Positions 8,214-16,852 are shown, counted from the stretch's first letter. The stretch is DNA of 48,373 bases from Yinghuangia elevatio (GCF_040649515.1 NZ_JBEZFP010000064.1:1-48373); one strand, 5' to 3'. A program made the numbers and translations. The notes: generated by a model from the sequence alone, not told the origin.

Positions 8214-9011
8214 ATGCAGCTCAAGAACAAGAACGCGGTGGTCTACGGTGCCGGCGGGGCCATCGGAGGCGCGGTGGCCCGCGCGTACGCCCGCGAGGGC
8301 GCCCGGCTCTTCCTGGCCGGCCGGACGTCGGCCAAGGTCGAGGCGGTCGCACGGCAGATCGTCGCGGACGGCGGCCGCGCCGAGGCCGCCGAGGTCGACG
8401 CGCTCGACAAGGCGTCGGTGGACGCCCACGCGGCGCACGTGGCCGCGTCCGGATCGCTCGACATCAGCTTCAACGCCATCGGTGTGCACCACGTGCAGGG
8501 GGCGTCTCTACTGAGCCTCGCAACGGGGGACTTCCTGCTGCCGATCACGACCTACAGCACCACCCAGTTCCTCACCACGACCGCGGCCGCCCGGCACATG
8601 AAGGCCCAACGCAGCGGTGTCATCCTGACGTTGTCCACCACCGCGGCACGGATGTCGCTGCCGTCGAACGGGTTCGGCCCGGCGTGTGCGGCGGTCGAGG
8701 CGCTGTCCCGGCAACTGGCGGGGGAGTTGGCGTCGTACGGTGTGCGCGTGGTCTGCCTGCGCCCCGACGGCATGCCGGAGACCGTCGCCTACGGATCGCA
8801 CGCCGGTGAGGTGTGGGAGCACGCCGCGGAACGCATGGCCGAGATGGCGGGCACCCGCGCGGACATCGACCCCGGCGGACCCGGCGCTCTCCTCGGACGC
8901 CCCGTCACGCTCGCCGAAGTGGCGGCAACAGCCGTGTTCCTCGCCTCACCCGGCGCGGGCGGGATGACCGGGACGGTGACGAGCGTGACGGCGGGGTCGC
9001 TGCTGGACTAG
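8214..9011 (+). CDS. SDR-family protein lacking the catalytic Tyr and Lys
   Basis: This 265-residue protein has a Rossmann NAD(P) site (VVYGAGGAIGGAVARAYAREGA, residues 9-30) and SDR strand order throughout, ending in GGMTGTVTSVTAG. The usual Ser is present (Ser141 in LTLSTT). The YxxxK motif is replaced: the matching segment is GFGPACAAVEAL, with Phe154 and Cys158 instead of Tyr and Lys. Classical SDR chemistry should therefore be lost or altered. From memory, a subfamily of actinobacterial SDRs shares this segment, so it may be conserved rather than decayed. GGAG precedes the ATG; an in-frame ATG at 8139 is less likely. Confidence 0.85.
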   Translation: MQLKNKNAVVYGAGGAIGGAVARAYAREGARLFLAGRTSAKVEAVARQIVADGGRAEAAEVDALDKASVDAHAAHVAASGSLDISFNAIGVHHVQGASLLSLATGDFLLPITTYSTTQFLTTTAAARHMKAQRSGVILTLSTTAARMSLPSNGFGPACAAVEALSRQLAGELASYGVRVVCLRPDGMPETVAYGSHAGEVWEHAAERMAEMAGTRADIDPGGPGALLGRPVTLAEVAATAVFLASPGAGGMTGTVTSVTAGSLLD

Positions 9012-9233
9012 GCCGCCGAGACGCAGGTCCGGGGGCGGCGGCCCGGGCGCCAGCCGGCGTTGACACGCCCGCCGCCCCCCAGCCTGCGCAGGCCGTACGC
9101 CAACAGACGGGCGCTCGCCCACACGCAGACCGAACCACAGGCCGGTCACCCCAACGCCCGTGCCCCCGCCCGCTGCTCGCCACATCGTGATCCCGAGTCA
9201 TGTGGGCCGCCGGGGCGCGCATCGTTCGAACTG

Positions 9234-9614
9234 CTACGAATCCTCGTCCTCGTACTCGTCCAACTCCAGTGACAGTCCAGGTGGCGGAACAGGAGCGGGA
9301 CAGACGTCTCCGTCCCGTGAAGGCAGCCAAACCCGCCCATCGGGGAGGTCCTGGCACGCCCCGAGAAAGTAGTCCACACCGGCGACAAGTTCGACCGACC
9401 CAAGAACACCGCGCATCTGGTCCCAGACACCCGGCGGAACGGCGTAGACGCCGGACATCATCCACTCGTCGCCCTCAACGTCGAAGAGGTGCCGCACCGC
9501 GATGAACTGCGCTCGTGAGATCCCCACGCAGGAGCGCGGCTGTTCGTCGGGCCCGAAGCCGATCAGCTCCCAAGCCAGGTTCTGCCCGTCGGCGAAGGGA
9601 TACGCATCAATCAC
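9234..9614 (-). CDS. hypothetical protein, acidic C-terminus
   Basis: This 126-residue soluble protein contains DAYPFADGQNLAWELIGFGPDEQP, an RAQFIAVRHLFDVEGDEWM segment and a very acidic tail (LELDEYEDEDS). No family was recognised. The size, the acidity and the predicted alpha/beta character resemble small immunity-type or cytosolic proteins, but nothing here proves that. The start is a GTG without a ribosome binding site. TAGGCT ends seven bases ahead of it, so the message is probably leaderless. That promoter overlaps the degraded 3' end of the upstream phosphotransferase pseudogene. Confidence 0.65.
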   Translation of the reverse strand: MIDAYPFADGQNLAWELIGFGPDEQPRSCVGISRAQFIAVRHLFDVEGDEWMMSGVYAVPPGVWDQMRGVLGSVELVAGVDYFLGACQDLPDGRVWLPSRDGDVCPAPVPPPGLSLELDEYEDEDS

Positions 9615-9623
9615 CCGGTCAGC

Positions 9624-10137
9624 CTAGTTACCTTGCTCGCCCTGCTCTGCCGGCCGTGACACAGCTCGATCTTCTTCTCCGAACGGAGCCACGTCGTCAA
9701 TGCGGGCGCCCGGTGCGGCCAGGTCCCAGTCGATGAACGCCACCGGCCGACGCGAGCCGCTGACCGGGCGATAGACCGTGTTCCTGGGCGACAAGTCGTT
9801 GTGGCACACGACCTCGTGCTCTCCAGCCAAGGCGGTGCCGGCTGTCAGGTCGTGGAACTCGCGTACCAGTCGGGCCACCCGCCTCGAGACTCTCGTCCGA
9901 CGACACAGCCGCAGGTTGTCGCGACTCCCACGCCACATGCCCGGCAAGGTAACTGAGTACTTCGCGACCCTTCTCGTCCGCACCGAAGCAGCGCGGAGCC
10001 CCGGTCCAGCCCCCGGCTTCGAACAACCTCAGCAGATCAGCCACGAACCCCGAGCGGGCAGACGCCGGACGGCGCACCGTGTCCCCGACACGCACGACGG
10101 CATTGACGAAACCTCCCGGCAAGGACGACTCGGACAT
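9624..10137 (-). pseudogene. frameshifted, truncated phosphotransferase (APH family)
   Basis: Two minus-strand frames together give one aminoglycoside/choline-kinase-type protein. The N-terminal part starts MSESSLPGGFVNAVVRVGDTVRRPA and runs through WTGAPRCFGADEKGREVLSYLAGHVAW. The reading then jumps frame near 9885-9895 and continues RRVARLVREFHDLTAGT, with the catalytic VVCHNDLSPRNTVY and the metal-binding AFIDWDLAAPG. One missing base around GAGAGTCTCGAGG would explain the jump. After DWDLAAPGARIDDVA the reading turns into unrelated residues and stops, so the C-terminal lobe is also missing. The Brenner motif HND and the DWD are intact. The gene is therefore probably dead by frameshift plus truncation, unless the frameshift is a sequencing error. 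Confidence 0.75.
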
Positions 10138-10439
10138 CCGTCCACCCTGCCCGGTCGTCACCTCATCAGGGGCCCCGCCCCAGCGTCCGGGAACCGGGTG
10201 GTCGCCGCGCACAGTGACCGCCGCGAACAGCGGCAGAGGTTCCGCAGAGGCTGCCGGCCTGAGCAGCGGGCCAGCAGCGCGGGACGCGTACGGGAATGCG
10301 AACTGGTCTCAAGGCCCGTGTTTGTGCAATCTCTGCGGTACACCCAGCTGTTCATGGGGTACGCGGTGCTCGTAAGTACTGTTCCCACCCGCATGCGCGC
10401 CTGTCCTGCGGGCGCGAAGAGTGCGCTGGGTTGCGCGAG
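10138..10439. other. intergenic region without a recognised gene
   Basis: About 300 bases between the phosphotransferase pseudogene start and the end of the MDR gene. Open frames here have poor codon bias and no family resemblance. It may hold the promoter for the pseudogene and the 3' end of the MDR message. No clear terminator hairpin was found. Confidence 0.5.
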
Positions 10440-11369
10440 TCAGGGGATGTCCAGGACGGCCTTGCCGTGCACCGTGCGGTCCAGGAGCGCCGCGATGCCT
10501 TCGGAGGCTTTGTCCCATGGGGCGCGCCAGGTGATGTGAGGATCCACGCTGCCCTCGGCCACCAGCTTGGCAAGGAAGGACAAGTCCGGTCCGACGTCGG
10601 TGCATCGGAGGAGGAAGAAGCTCGTGATCGAGCGGTCGTGGCCTTCGGGCGCACCGGAGAAGGCGCCGGACGCGAACTGCTCGGGAGCGTCCGTGGCGCG
10701 GCCGACGGAGACGAGGGTGCCGTGTTCGGTGAGTCGCGCGTAGGCCTCGACGAGTTGCGGACCGCCGACCATGTCCACGACGCCGTGGACGGTGGCGGTC
10801 AATTCCGTTGGATTTCCGATGACTTCGTGTGCTCCCAAGGCCTGCAGTCCGTCCCTGTGGGTGGCGGGGGCACCGGTCGAGGCGATGACGTGTGCGCCCG
10901 CTCGGCGTGCCAGTTGCACCGCGTACCGGCCCACGCCGCCGGTGGCGCCGGTGATGAGGACGCGGCGCCCGAGGAGCGGCCCCAGGCGCCGCAGGGCGCG
11001 CAGAGCGCTGGCTCCGGCAACCGGGACGGTGGCGATCGCGCCGAGGTCGGCACCGGCGGGTACGGTCCCGAGCCAACTGGTGTCCACGGCACGCAGTTCC
11101 GCCCATGCGCCGTCGGGGGCGAGGGTGACGACGGGTGTGCCGGCCGGTGGGCCGGATCCGTCCGCGGCGGCGCGCTCGACCACGCCTGCCGCGTCCCAGC
11201 CCGGGACGGACCCTTCGGGCGCGGAGGCAAGGACGTGCTTGGCCTCCCCGTAGTTGAGGGATGTGGCTCGGATGCGGACCAGGGCCTGGTGAGGGGCCGG
11301 GCTTGGTGCAGGGACCTGTCCGAGACGGAGGTTGCCCGGAACAGAGCGGTCGATGAGGAGTGCGCGCAT
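10440..11369 (-). CDS. zinc-independent MDR / quinone oxidoreductase-like dehydrogenase
   Basis: This 309-residue medium-chain dehydrogenase/reductase begins MRALLIDRSVPGNLRLGQVP. The GroES-like part ends near PVVTLAPDGAWAEL. The nucleotide-binding motif is VLITGATGGVGRYAVQLARRAGA, followed by GAHEVIG and VDMVGGPQLVEAY. The zinc ligands of alcohol dehydrogenases are absent, as in NADPH-dependent quinone or enone reductases. It is divergent from a TetR gene with a palindrome between them, so it is probably the TetR target and may detoxify the TetR ligand. The start chosen is the MRALLI methionine; the frame stays open 15 codons further upstream. Confidence 0.9.
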   Translation of the reverse strand: MRALLIDRSVPGNLRLGQVPAPSPAPHQALVRIRATSLNYGEAKHVLASAPEGSVPGWDAAGVVERAAADGSGPPAGTPVVTLAPDGAWAELRAVDTSWLGTVPAGADLGAIATVPVAGASALRALRRLGPLLGRRVLITGATGGVGRYAVQLARRAGAHVIASTGAPATHRDGLQALGAHEVIGNPTELTATVHGVVDMVGGPQLVEAYARLTEHGTLVSVGRATDAPEQFASGAFSGAPEGHDRSITSFFLLRCTDVGPDLSFLAKLVAEGSVDPHITWRAPWDKASEGIAALLDRTVHGKAVLDIP

Positions 11370-11398
11370 GCCGGTGGTGCCTTCCGCTGGACCAATAG

Positions 11399-11413
11399 TG
11401 CCACTCAGTGGCA
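11399..11413. promoter_or_regulatory. palindrome, likely TetR operator
   Basis: TGCCACT-C-AGTGGCA is a perfect seven-base-arm palindrome midway between the divergent MDR and TetR starts. It lies 30 bases from the MDR ATG and 46 bases from the TetR ATG, where a repressor could block both promoters. Confidence 0.65.
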
Positions 11414-11458
11414 AAAACCTATCAGGGGCGTTCGCCTCTTCGCTACACTCGACGCACG

Positions 11459-12130
11459 ATGACTGCCACCCGCAACCTCGACGCCGGCCCCTCGCTCCGC
11501 GAACGCAAGAAACTGCGCACGCGCGAGGCGCTGATCGGCACCGCCCTGGAACTGTTCACCGAACGCGGTTTCGACGGTGCGACGCTGGACGAGCTGTGCG
11601 AGGCGGTCGAGGTCTCCAAGCGCACGTTCTTCCGCAACTTCGCGAGCAAGGAAGACGTGGTGATGGCGCCGACCCAGGACATGTGGGCGGCGTTCGTCGA
11701 CGAACTGGAGCGCCGCACCCCCGGCGGCGACACTCTCCTGGAGTTCCTACAGGAGTCCCTGCTCGCCGCGGTGGACCGCATGACGGACGAGGACTGGCCC
11801 TCCCGGGTCCGGCTCAGCCGCCGCTTGGCCGCCAAGACGCCGTCGATGGACGCTCACGGCCTGCACTTCTGCGACCGCACCATCCGCTCGTCCCTGTCCA
11901 CGCTGCACCGCAGACTGGCCTTCGACGAGCCGCAGGACCCGCGCCCCCGCCTCGCGCTCGACGTCCTGGTCGCTGCCACCCGCCGCGCGATGGAGACCTG
12001 GGTCGAACTGCCGCGCGAACCGGGGCGCAAAGCCCTCGCTGACGAACTGCGCGCCGTGTTCGCGGCGATCCCGGGCACCATGACGCTGCCGGCCGTACCC
12101 CGAGAGGCTGTCGCCGGACAGATCCGCTGA
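11459..12130 (+). CDS. TetR-family transcriptional regulator
   Basis: This 223-residue protein has the TetR DNA-binding domain at residues 12-60 (RERKKLRTREALIGTALELFTERGFDGATLDELCEAVEVSKRTFFRNFASKEDV). A helical ligand-binding domain follows, with a C-terminal TetR_C segment. TACACT at 11444-11449 ends nine bases before the ATG and no ribosome binding site is seen, so transcription is probably leaderless. It most likely represses itself and the divergent oxidoreductase through the palindrome at 11399-11413. The ligand is unknown. Confidence 0.92.
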   Translation: MTATRNLDAGPSLRERKKLRTREALIGTALELFTERGFDGATLDELCEAVEVSKRTFFRNFASKEDVVMAPTQDMWAAFVDELERRTPGGDTLLEFLQESLLAAVDRMTDEDWPSRVRLSRRLAAKTPSMDAHGLHFCDRTIRSSLSTLHRRLAFDEPQDPRPRLALDVLVAATRRAMETWVELPREPGRKALADELRAVFAAIPGTMTLPAVPREAVAGQIR

Positions 12131-12177
12131 GGACTCGACAGCGGCCGTGCCACGCGCGCGCAACCACGACAGAACCT

Positions 12178-12912
12178 TCACCGTCGTCCGGCTCCTTCCA
12201 GCCCGGCCTTCGACGCCGTGCTGTTGCGGACGTAGCGCATCGAGCTGCACCGGTACGCGACGACCGCCACGTCGCCGACCCGGATCGGCGCGGTCATCCG
12301 GCAGGTGAAAGTCGCGAACGTCCCGGCGTCATACAGGTCTTCGATGGTGAAGCCGTACGCGGGACCGGGCACGGGGACGAGCGTGAGCGCCCCCTTGCCC
12401 TCGGGGAACGTGAGCTGCTGGGGCAGTCGGGAGATCGGCCGACCGGTCGTGTTGACCACCGTATGCCGGTACGTGACGCGCATCAGGCCGTCCGGGCCGA
12501 CCTCCACCTCGACCCCCGTCGCCACCTCGCCCAGGAACGGCGGCTCCTGTGCGTTGCAGGGGTGTGGCGAGGGGGCCGAGGGGTGTGGGCCGCCCTCCCA
12601 CGGGCGGCTGCGCAACCCGAGGATCTCGCCCGGGATGCGCAGGCCGTCGGCGACGCGTTCGATCACACGCTGGTCGCGGGCCTGCGAGGCACCTCGCACG
12701 TACGCGCTGACGCGGCTCGGCGTCATGTCGCACAAGCGCGCCATCCGGCTGATGCTCAGGCCCGCGTCGCGGCGCGCGAGCCGGAAGATCTCCCCGATGT
12801 CACGGCGGGCGCCGGCGTCGCGTATCGCGGGGCTCGTCAGCACTCCGGCGGGGAGCACGCCAGCGATCACCGGGGTTGGGGCGACAGGCCGCGCGACGGA
12901 ACCCTGGTGCAC
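12178..12912 (-). CDS. XRE-type helix-turn-helix protein with unknown C-terminal domain
   Basis: This 244-residue protein contains a Cro/C1-type HTH (RDIGEIFRLARRDAGLSISRMARLCDMTPSRVSAYVRGAS) preceded by VLTSPAIRDAG, an N-terminus I recall from Streptomyces XRE regulators. The C-terminal half (VEVEVGPDGLMRVTYRHTVVN, then a beta-rich region) was not recognised. I chose the GTG at 12912 because GGAGGA lies four bases upstream. An upstream ATG at 13047 would add 45 residues of poor codon quality. The strand-rich C-terminal half could bind a ligand or partner. It ends convergently with the TetR gene. Confidence 0.75.
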   Translation of the reverse strand: MHQGSVARPVAPTPVIAGVLPAGVLTSPAIRDAGARRDIGEIFRLARRDAGLSISRMARLCDMTPSRVSAYVRGASQARDQRVIERVADGLRIPGEILGLRSRPWEGGPHPSAPSPHPCNAQEPPFLGEVATGVEVEVGPDGLMRVTYRHTVVNTTGRPISRLPQQLTFPEGKGALTLVPVPGPAYGFTIEDLYDAGTFATFTCRMTAPIRVGDVAVVAYRCSSMRYVRNSTASKAGLEGAGRR

Positions 12913-13099
12913 TGCGTCCTCCAAGATCGGATCGCGCCCCGGAGGGTCTGACGGCGGACGCAACGACAATCGCACTGTCGCCATCCGGAAATCGGCGTTG
13001 TGCGCACGCGGAACCGACAATCCGCGCACGGGGGCAAGTGGGTTCATACGGAGTGCTCGGCCAACGGGTCGGGCGGCTTTGGTTGGGAGGCGAGCAGCC

Positions 13100-13198
13100 T
13101 GCTCTAGGCAACCACACAGCGCGGGCGACCTCGCGCTTGGACATCTGCCCCAATGCGCTGACCGGCCAACCGATGTTCACGCCCAGGTAGTTGGGCAT
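13100..13198 (-). pseudogene. possible N-terminal gene fragment upstream of the XRE gene
   Basis: From ATG 13198 the minus strand reads MPNYLGVNIGWPVSALG, continuing to about residue 32 with GC-rich third positions and AGGACAGGG before the start. After that, codon bias collapses (CCT AGA GCA and on). This looks like the surviving start of a broken gene. The family was not recognised, and the stretch may simply be chance. Confidence 0.3.
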
Positions 13199-13245
13199 CC
13201 CTGTCCTGGTGGTTGCATATAGTGTCTGCGCATTTAGGGGGGGCG

Positions 13246-15345
13246 GTGAGAGGTGTGCCGGCGCACCGGGAATTGTGGGCGGTGGGGCCGCGGCGTGACG
13301 ACGTGGCGTCGTTCGATTGCGGGGCCGAAGCCGTCCAGGCCCTGTGCGCACTGGAGTTGGCGGAAGCGACGCGGGTTGCCTGCGGAACCAGTGACGGCCT
13401 GATCCGTATCTGGGATCCGGCCACCGGCGAGGAGACTCTCGTCCTGGGCGAGCAGCGATCCCCGGTGTACGCGCTGTGCGCGCTCCCCGTCGACGGGGAG
13501 ATGATGCTGGCCGCCGGCGGCCACGATGCGGCGGTGCAACTGTGGAATCCGCGTACCGGCGAGCTCCTTCGCACCTTGTCGGGACGCGGCGGCCAAGTGG
13601 TCAACGCGCTCTGCCCGGTGCCGGTCGACGGCCTCATGCTGCTGGCGAGCGGCGTGGACGACGGCACCGTACGCCTGTGGGATCCGAGTTCCGGCCGCCT
13701 CTTGCGCTGTCTGGACGCGCATACGGAGCCGGACATGCGCACCCACCCGGTGCGCGGGCTGTGTGCCTTCACCCTCGCCGACCGCACCGTACTGGCCGCC
13801 GGGGGCGATGACGGCACGATCCGGCTGTGGGACGCGGCCACCGGCACGCTGCTGCGCGAACTCAGGGGCAGGCCCGACCCGTACCGCAAGTCCGACGCTT
13901 TCCCCCACCCTCTCAGGACCACCGTCGAGGGCCACACCGGGCCGGTGTACGCACTGTGCGCACTGTCGATCGCAGGCCGCACGGTACTGGCCAGCGCGGG
14001 CGACAAGGTCCTGGTGTGGGACCCGGCCACCGGTCGACTGCTGCCCACGCTCGACGCCCACGCGCGGTTGACCTTCGGGCTGTGCCCCGTGCAGTTGGGT
14101 GAACGCACCGGTCTGGCCGGCGCAGGCAGCGGGGACGACGGGGTGCGGGTGTGGGACGCGAGCACCGGAGAGCTGCTGCGTACCCTTCGGGGGCACACGG
14201 GCCCGGTCTGGGGTGGCGTATGCGCACTCCCGCACGTCGGCGGCCGGACCCTGCTCGCCAGTGGGGGCGGCAAGTTCGACGGGATGGTGCGGCTGTGGGA
14301 CGCCGCCGGCCAGTCCGCGGCGGACCCGGGCCTGCCCGACCACGTGGAGTCGGTCTGCACGTTGCCGCTCGGGAGCCGGACCCTGGTGGCGAGCGGCGCC
14401 GGCAACGGGGCGGTTCGCCTATGGGACGCGGAACTCGGCACTCGTACGGATGTGTTGGACCGCACGGAGACCCATTTCACCCGTGACTGGGTCGGCGGGG
14501 TCTGCGCGCTGTCTGTCGAGGACCGGACGCTCCTCGCTGTCGCCGCCCGCAACGGCACCATCCGGCTGCACGATCCTGCCGCGGGCCAGGAGGTCCGCAT
14601 GATCGGGTACCTGTGGGACCCGGCGCTCCCGAGCCGCCCCGGAACAGGCGCTTACGCCCGCACCGCCGAAGGGGAGTTGGTCTCCGATCGGTTCATGTCC
14701 GTGTGCACGGTGCCGTCCGGCGGGCGGCAGTTGCTGGCCACCTGCGGAGAGCCGGGGACGGATTACGTGGCGCACGTACGCCTCTGGGACCCCGCGACCG
14801 GCGAGCACCTGCGCACCGTGGCCCGCCACAAGGGCAGACTCCAGGCCATATGCGCCCTCCCGCTGGCGGACCGCACTCTGCTGGCCGGTACCGGCTGGGA
14901 CAACTACGCCTGGCTGTGGGACATCGCGTCCGACGACCACCCCAAGCCTCTGGTCGGACACCGCGGCTGGGTCAACACCGTGTGCGGAGTGCCGGTCGAC
15001 GGCCGGATCCTGCCGGCCAGCGGCAGCCACGACGGCACCGTGCGTCTGTGGGATCCCGTGACGGGACGTACCAAGCGCGTGTTGACCGGGCACCGGGACT
15101 GGGTCCGCGGGCTGTGTCTCCTGCCGCTCGGCGGGCGCACCCTTCTGGCCAGCGGCAGCAAGGACCGGACGGTACGCCTGTGGGACCTGGCTGAGTTGCG
15201 GTGTGTTGCGGAGATTGCCGTACGCTCGCCGGTCGTTGCGCTCGCGGCCGCCGAGTCGCGCCTCTTCGTCGCGTCCGAGGACGGGTTGCACGGGTACGCG
15301 GTCGGGGCGGACGGCGCGATCGAGTCCACAGTTCGAGGCGACTGA
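13246..15345 (+). CDS. WD40-repeat protein, about 14 blades
   Basis: This roughly 699-residue protein consists almost wholly of WD40 repeats. Thirteen repeat ends of the type VRLWDPATG can be counted (IRIWDPATGE, VQLWNPRTGE, VRLWDPSSGR, IRLWDAATGT, VLVWDPATGR, VRVWDASTGE, VRLWDAAGQ, VRLWDAELGT, IRLHDPAAGQ, VRLWDPATGE, AWLWDIASD, VRLWDPVTGR, VRLWDLAEL) plus a final degenerate one. That is enough for two seven-bladed propellers. No signal peptide, kinase, protease or NTPase domain is attached, although bacterial WD40 arrays are often fused to one. It is presumably a cytosolic interaction scaffold. The start is uncertain: the GTG at 13246 follows AGGGGGGG, with alternatives at 13222 and 13255. 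A TATAGT -10 box lies at 13218-13223. Confidence 0.9.
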   Translation: MRGVPAHRELWAVGPRRDDVASFDCGAEAVQALCALELAEATRVACGTSDGLIRIWDPATGEETLVLGEQRSPVYALCALPVDGEMMLAAGGHDAAVQLWNPRTGELLRTLSGRGGQVVNALCPVPVDGLMLLASGVDDGTVRLWDPSSGRLLRCLDAHTEPDMRTHPVRGLCAFTLADRTVLAAGGDDGTIRLWDAATGTLLRELRGRPDPYRKSDAFPHPLRTTVEGHTGPVYALCALSIAGRTVLASAGDKVLVWDPATGRLLPTLDAHARLTFGLCPVQLGERTGLAGAGSGDDGVRVWDASTGELLRTLRGHTGPVWGGVCALPHVGGRTLLASGGGKFDGMVRLWDAAGQSAADPGLPDHVESVCTLPLGSRTLVASGAGNGAVRLWDAELGTRTDVLDRTETHFTRDWVGGVCALSVEDRTLLAVAARNGTIRLHDPAAGQEVRMIGYLWDPALPSRPGTGAYARTAEGELVSDRFMSVCTVPSGGRQLLATCGEPGTDYVAHVRLWDPATGEHLRTVARHKGRLQAICALPLADRTLLAGTGWDNYAWLWDIASDDHPKPLVGHRGWVNTVCGVPVDGRILPASGSHDGTVRLWDPVTGRTKRVLTGHRDWVRGLCLLPLGGRTLLASGSKDRTVRLWDLAELRCVAEIAVRSPVVALAAAESRLFVASEDGLHGYAVGADGAIESTVRGD

Positions 15346-15391
15346 CCAACGCTTCGAGTGCCACCCTGCTCCTGCGAAGCAAGTCGGGGTG

Positions 15392-15922
15392 CTATTGGGG
15401 GGTCTCGACGACGCGGAGTCGGATCTGTCGTCGATGCAGGTTGATGTTGCAGACGCGGACGGTCAGCGGGTCGCCTTTGGCGCAGTTGCGGCCGGCCGCT
15501 GCCAACCGCGTCAGGGCCGGATCGCCGGCAGACACCAGCCCGTGGATCCCGGTGTCCAGGCGGACCACGACCCCGGGCGGGATGACCTCGCTCACGATCC
15601 CCGGGATCTCCTCGCCGAGCCGGGACCGGGCAAAGGCGGCCAGGGGATCCGGTTCCAGATCCCTGAACGACAAGGAGACCCGTTCGCGGTCCCAGTCGAT
15701 GTCGAGCACGACGACGGTCACCGACTGCCCGACTTGGGCGACGTCGGAGATGCGGTCGACGGGTGTCCAGGACATGTTCGCGACGGTCACCAGGCCGTCG
15801 AGTCCGCCGAGGTCGACGAAGATCCCGAAGTTCGTGAGCGCGGACACCACTCCGCGTCTGACCTCACCGAGTTCCAACGTCTCCAGCACCGTTCGCCGCT
15901 GGGTTTCGCGTTCGTCTGGCAA
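15392..15922 (-). CDS. S1 RNA-binding domain protein (two S1 modules)
   Basis: This 176-residue protein has a first S1/OB module at about 18-88 (GEVRRGVVSALTNFGIFVDLGGLDGLV, VGQSVTVVVLDIDWDRERVSLSFRD) that is textbook. A second, more divergent one follows at about 100-172 (IPGIVSEVIPPGVVVRLDTGIHGLV). The spacing matches the tandem S1 repeats of ribosomal protein S1, but the protein is far shorter. It should bind single-stranded RNA. The start is a TTG supported by AGAAGGA seven bases upstream. It is convergent with the WD40 gene, 46 bases away. Confidence 0.9.
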   Translation of the reverse strand: MPDERETQRRTVLETLELGEVRRGVVSALTNFGIFVDLGGLDGLVTVANMSWTPVDRISDVAQVGQSVTVVVLDIDWDRERVSLSFRDLEPDPLAAFARSRLGEEIPGIVSEVIPPGVVVRLDTGIHGLVSAGDPALTRLAAAGRNCAKGDPLTVRVCNINLHRRQIRLRVVETPQ

Positions 15923-15985
15923 GTCACATCCTTCTGTCAGCAGCGCTCGCTATGGACGAACGTCCGCGGCGCTGACGGGGCGTGG

Positions 15986-16852
15986 TCATGAGTCGGGGCG
16001 GGGGGTGCCGCCGCAGCGGAGGGTTAGGTCTTTGGCTACGGCGCGTAGTTCGTCGGCGAGTTCGCGTACGTCGTCCGCGCGGGCGTCGGGCCGCAGGAGA
16101 TGGAGTTCGACCTCGAACTGCGGTCTGCCGTCGTGGCCGAACACCGGTGCGGCCATGTAGGAGACGGGCAGGGTCCTGGCCTCCGCCAACTCGCTCGCCA
16201 GGTATCCGCGTCCGATCCGCTGGAGGAAGGCGGACATCTGAGGCAGGTCGCTTCGGCCCGTCATCGTCGACATGGTGCGGATCGCCTCGGCGACCTGCTC
16301 CATGGCGTCGTCGAGGCGCCAGATGCCCACGCCTTCGGCGCGTACCGTCGACAGGAACCGCTCCAGGTGTTCGCGGGTCGCCGTGTCGGGGGCGTGGGCC
16401 AGCCACTCGCGGCGCTCGGCCGGGCCGCGGAACGCCATCACGACCGCGCCGAACGGGGGGAACATCGGCAGGCGGGTCCGGTCGGCCGGGCCGGTGCGGT
16501 CGCGACCGTACGACGCGATCACGCTGGTGTGGTCCGCCGCGACGCGGCTCAGCGACGCGGCGAGACCTGTGGTGTCGCCGAGCTGCCGCAGCAGCTTCCG
16601 GGCGCCGTCGACGATCGGCACGCGTGTCAGGATCGCGCCCGCCACCGGAACCAGGGCCGTGCCCACGCGGTACGTGCGGTCCGGGCCGCGGTCGACCCAG
16701 CCGTGGTTCTCCAGCGCGCCGAGGACGGCGGCGCACGTCGCGCGGTTGAGGCCGAGGCGCTCGCTGATCTCCGAAACGGTCGCCCCGTCCTCGACGTCGA
16801 GCAGCAACTCCACGATCGCGACGACCCGGTCGGTGGGCGGTGACGTGGACAT
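15986..16852 (-). CDS. IclR-family transcriptional regulator
   Basis: This 288-residue protein has an N-terminal winged helix (VVAIVELLLDVEDGATVSEISERLGLNRATCAAVLGALENHGWV) and a C-terminal IclR effector domain (ending DDVRELADELRAVAKDLT). GAGGAGG precedes the ATG. IclR regulators typically sense small catabolic intermediates. This one is divergent from a cupin-P450 operon, which it probably controls. Two ten-base palindromes lie between the starts. Confidence 0.92.
   Translation of the reverse strand: MSTSPPTDRVVAIVELLLDVEDGATVSEISERLGLNRATCAAVLGALENHGWVDRGPDRTYRVGTALVPVAGAILTRVPIVDGARKLLRQLGDTTGLAASLSRVAADHTSVIASYGRDRTGPADRTRLPMFPPFGAVVMAFRGPAERREWLAHAPDTATREHLERFLSTVRAEGVGIWRLDDAMEQVAEAIRTMSTMTGRSDLPQMSAFLQRIGRGYLASELAEARTLPVSYMAAPVFGHDGRPQFEVELHLLRPDARADDVRELADELRAVAKDLTLRCGGTPRPDS

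Noticed and set aside
2828..8492. Very long open frames on the strand opposite the kinase, sigma factor and transporter genes
   Set aside because: They lie antisense to well-supported genes and are typical of GC-rich DNA where the complementary frame lacks stops. Their translations are Arg/Pro-rich with no family resemblance.
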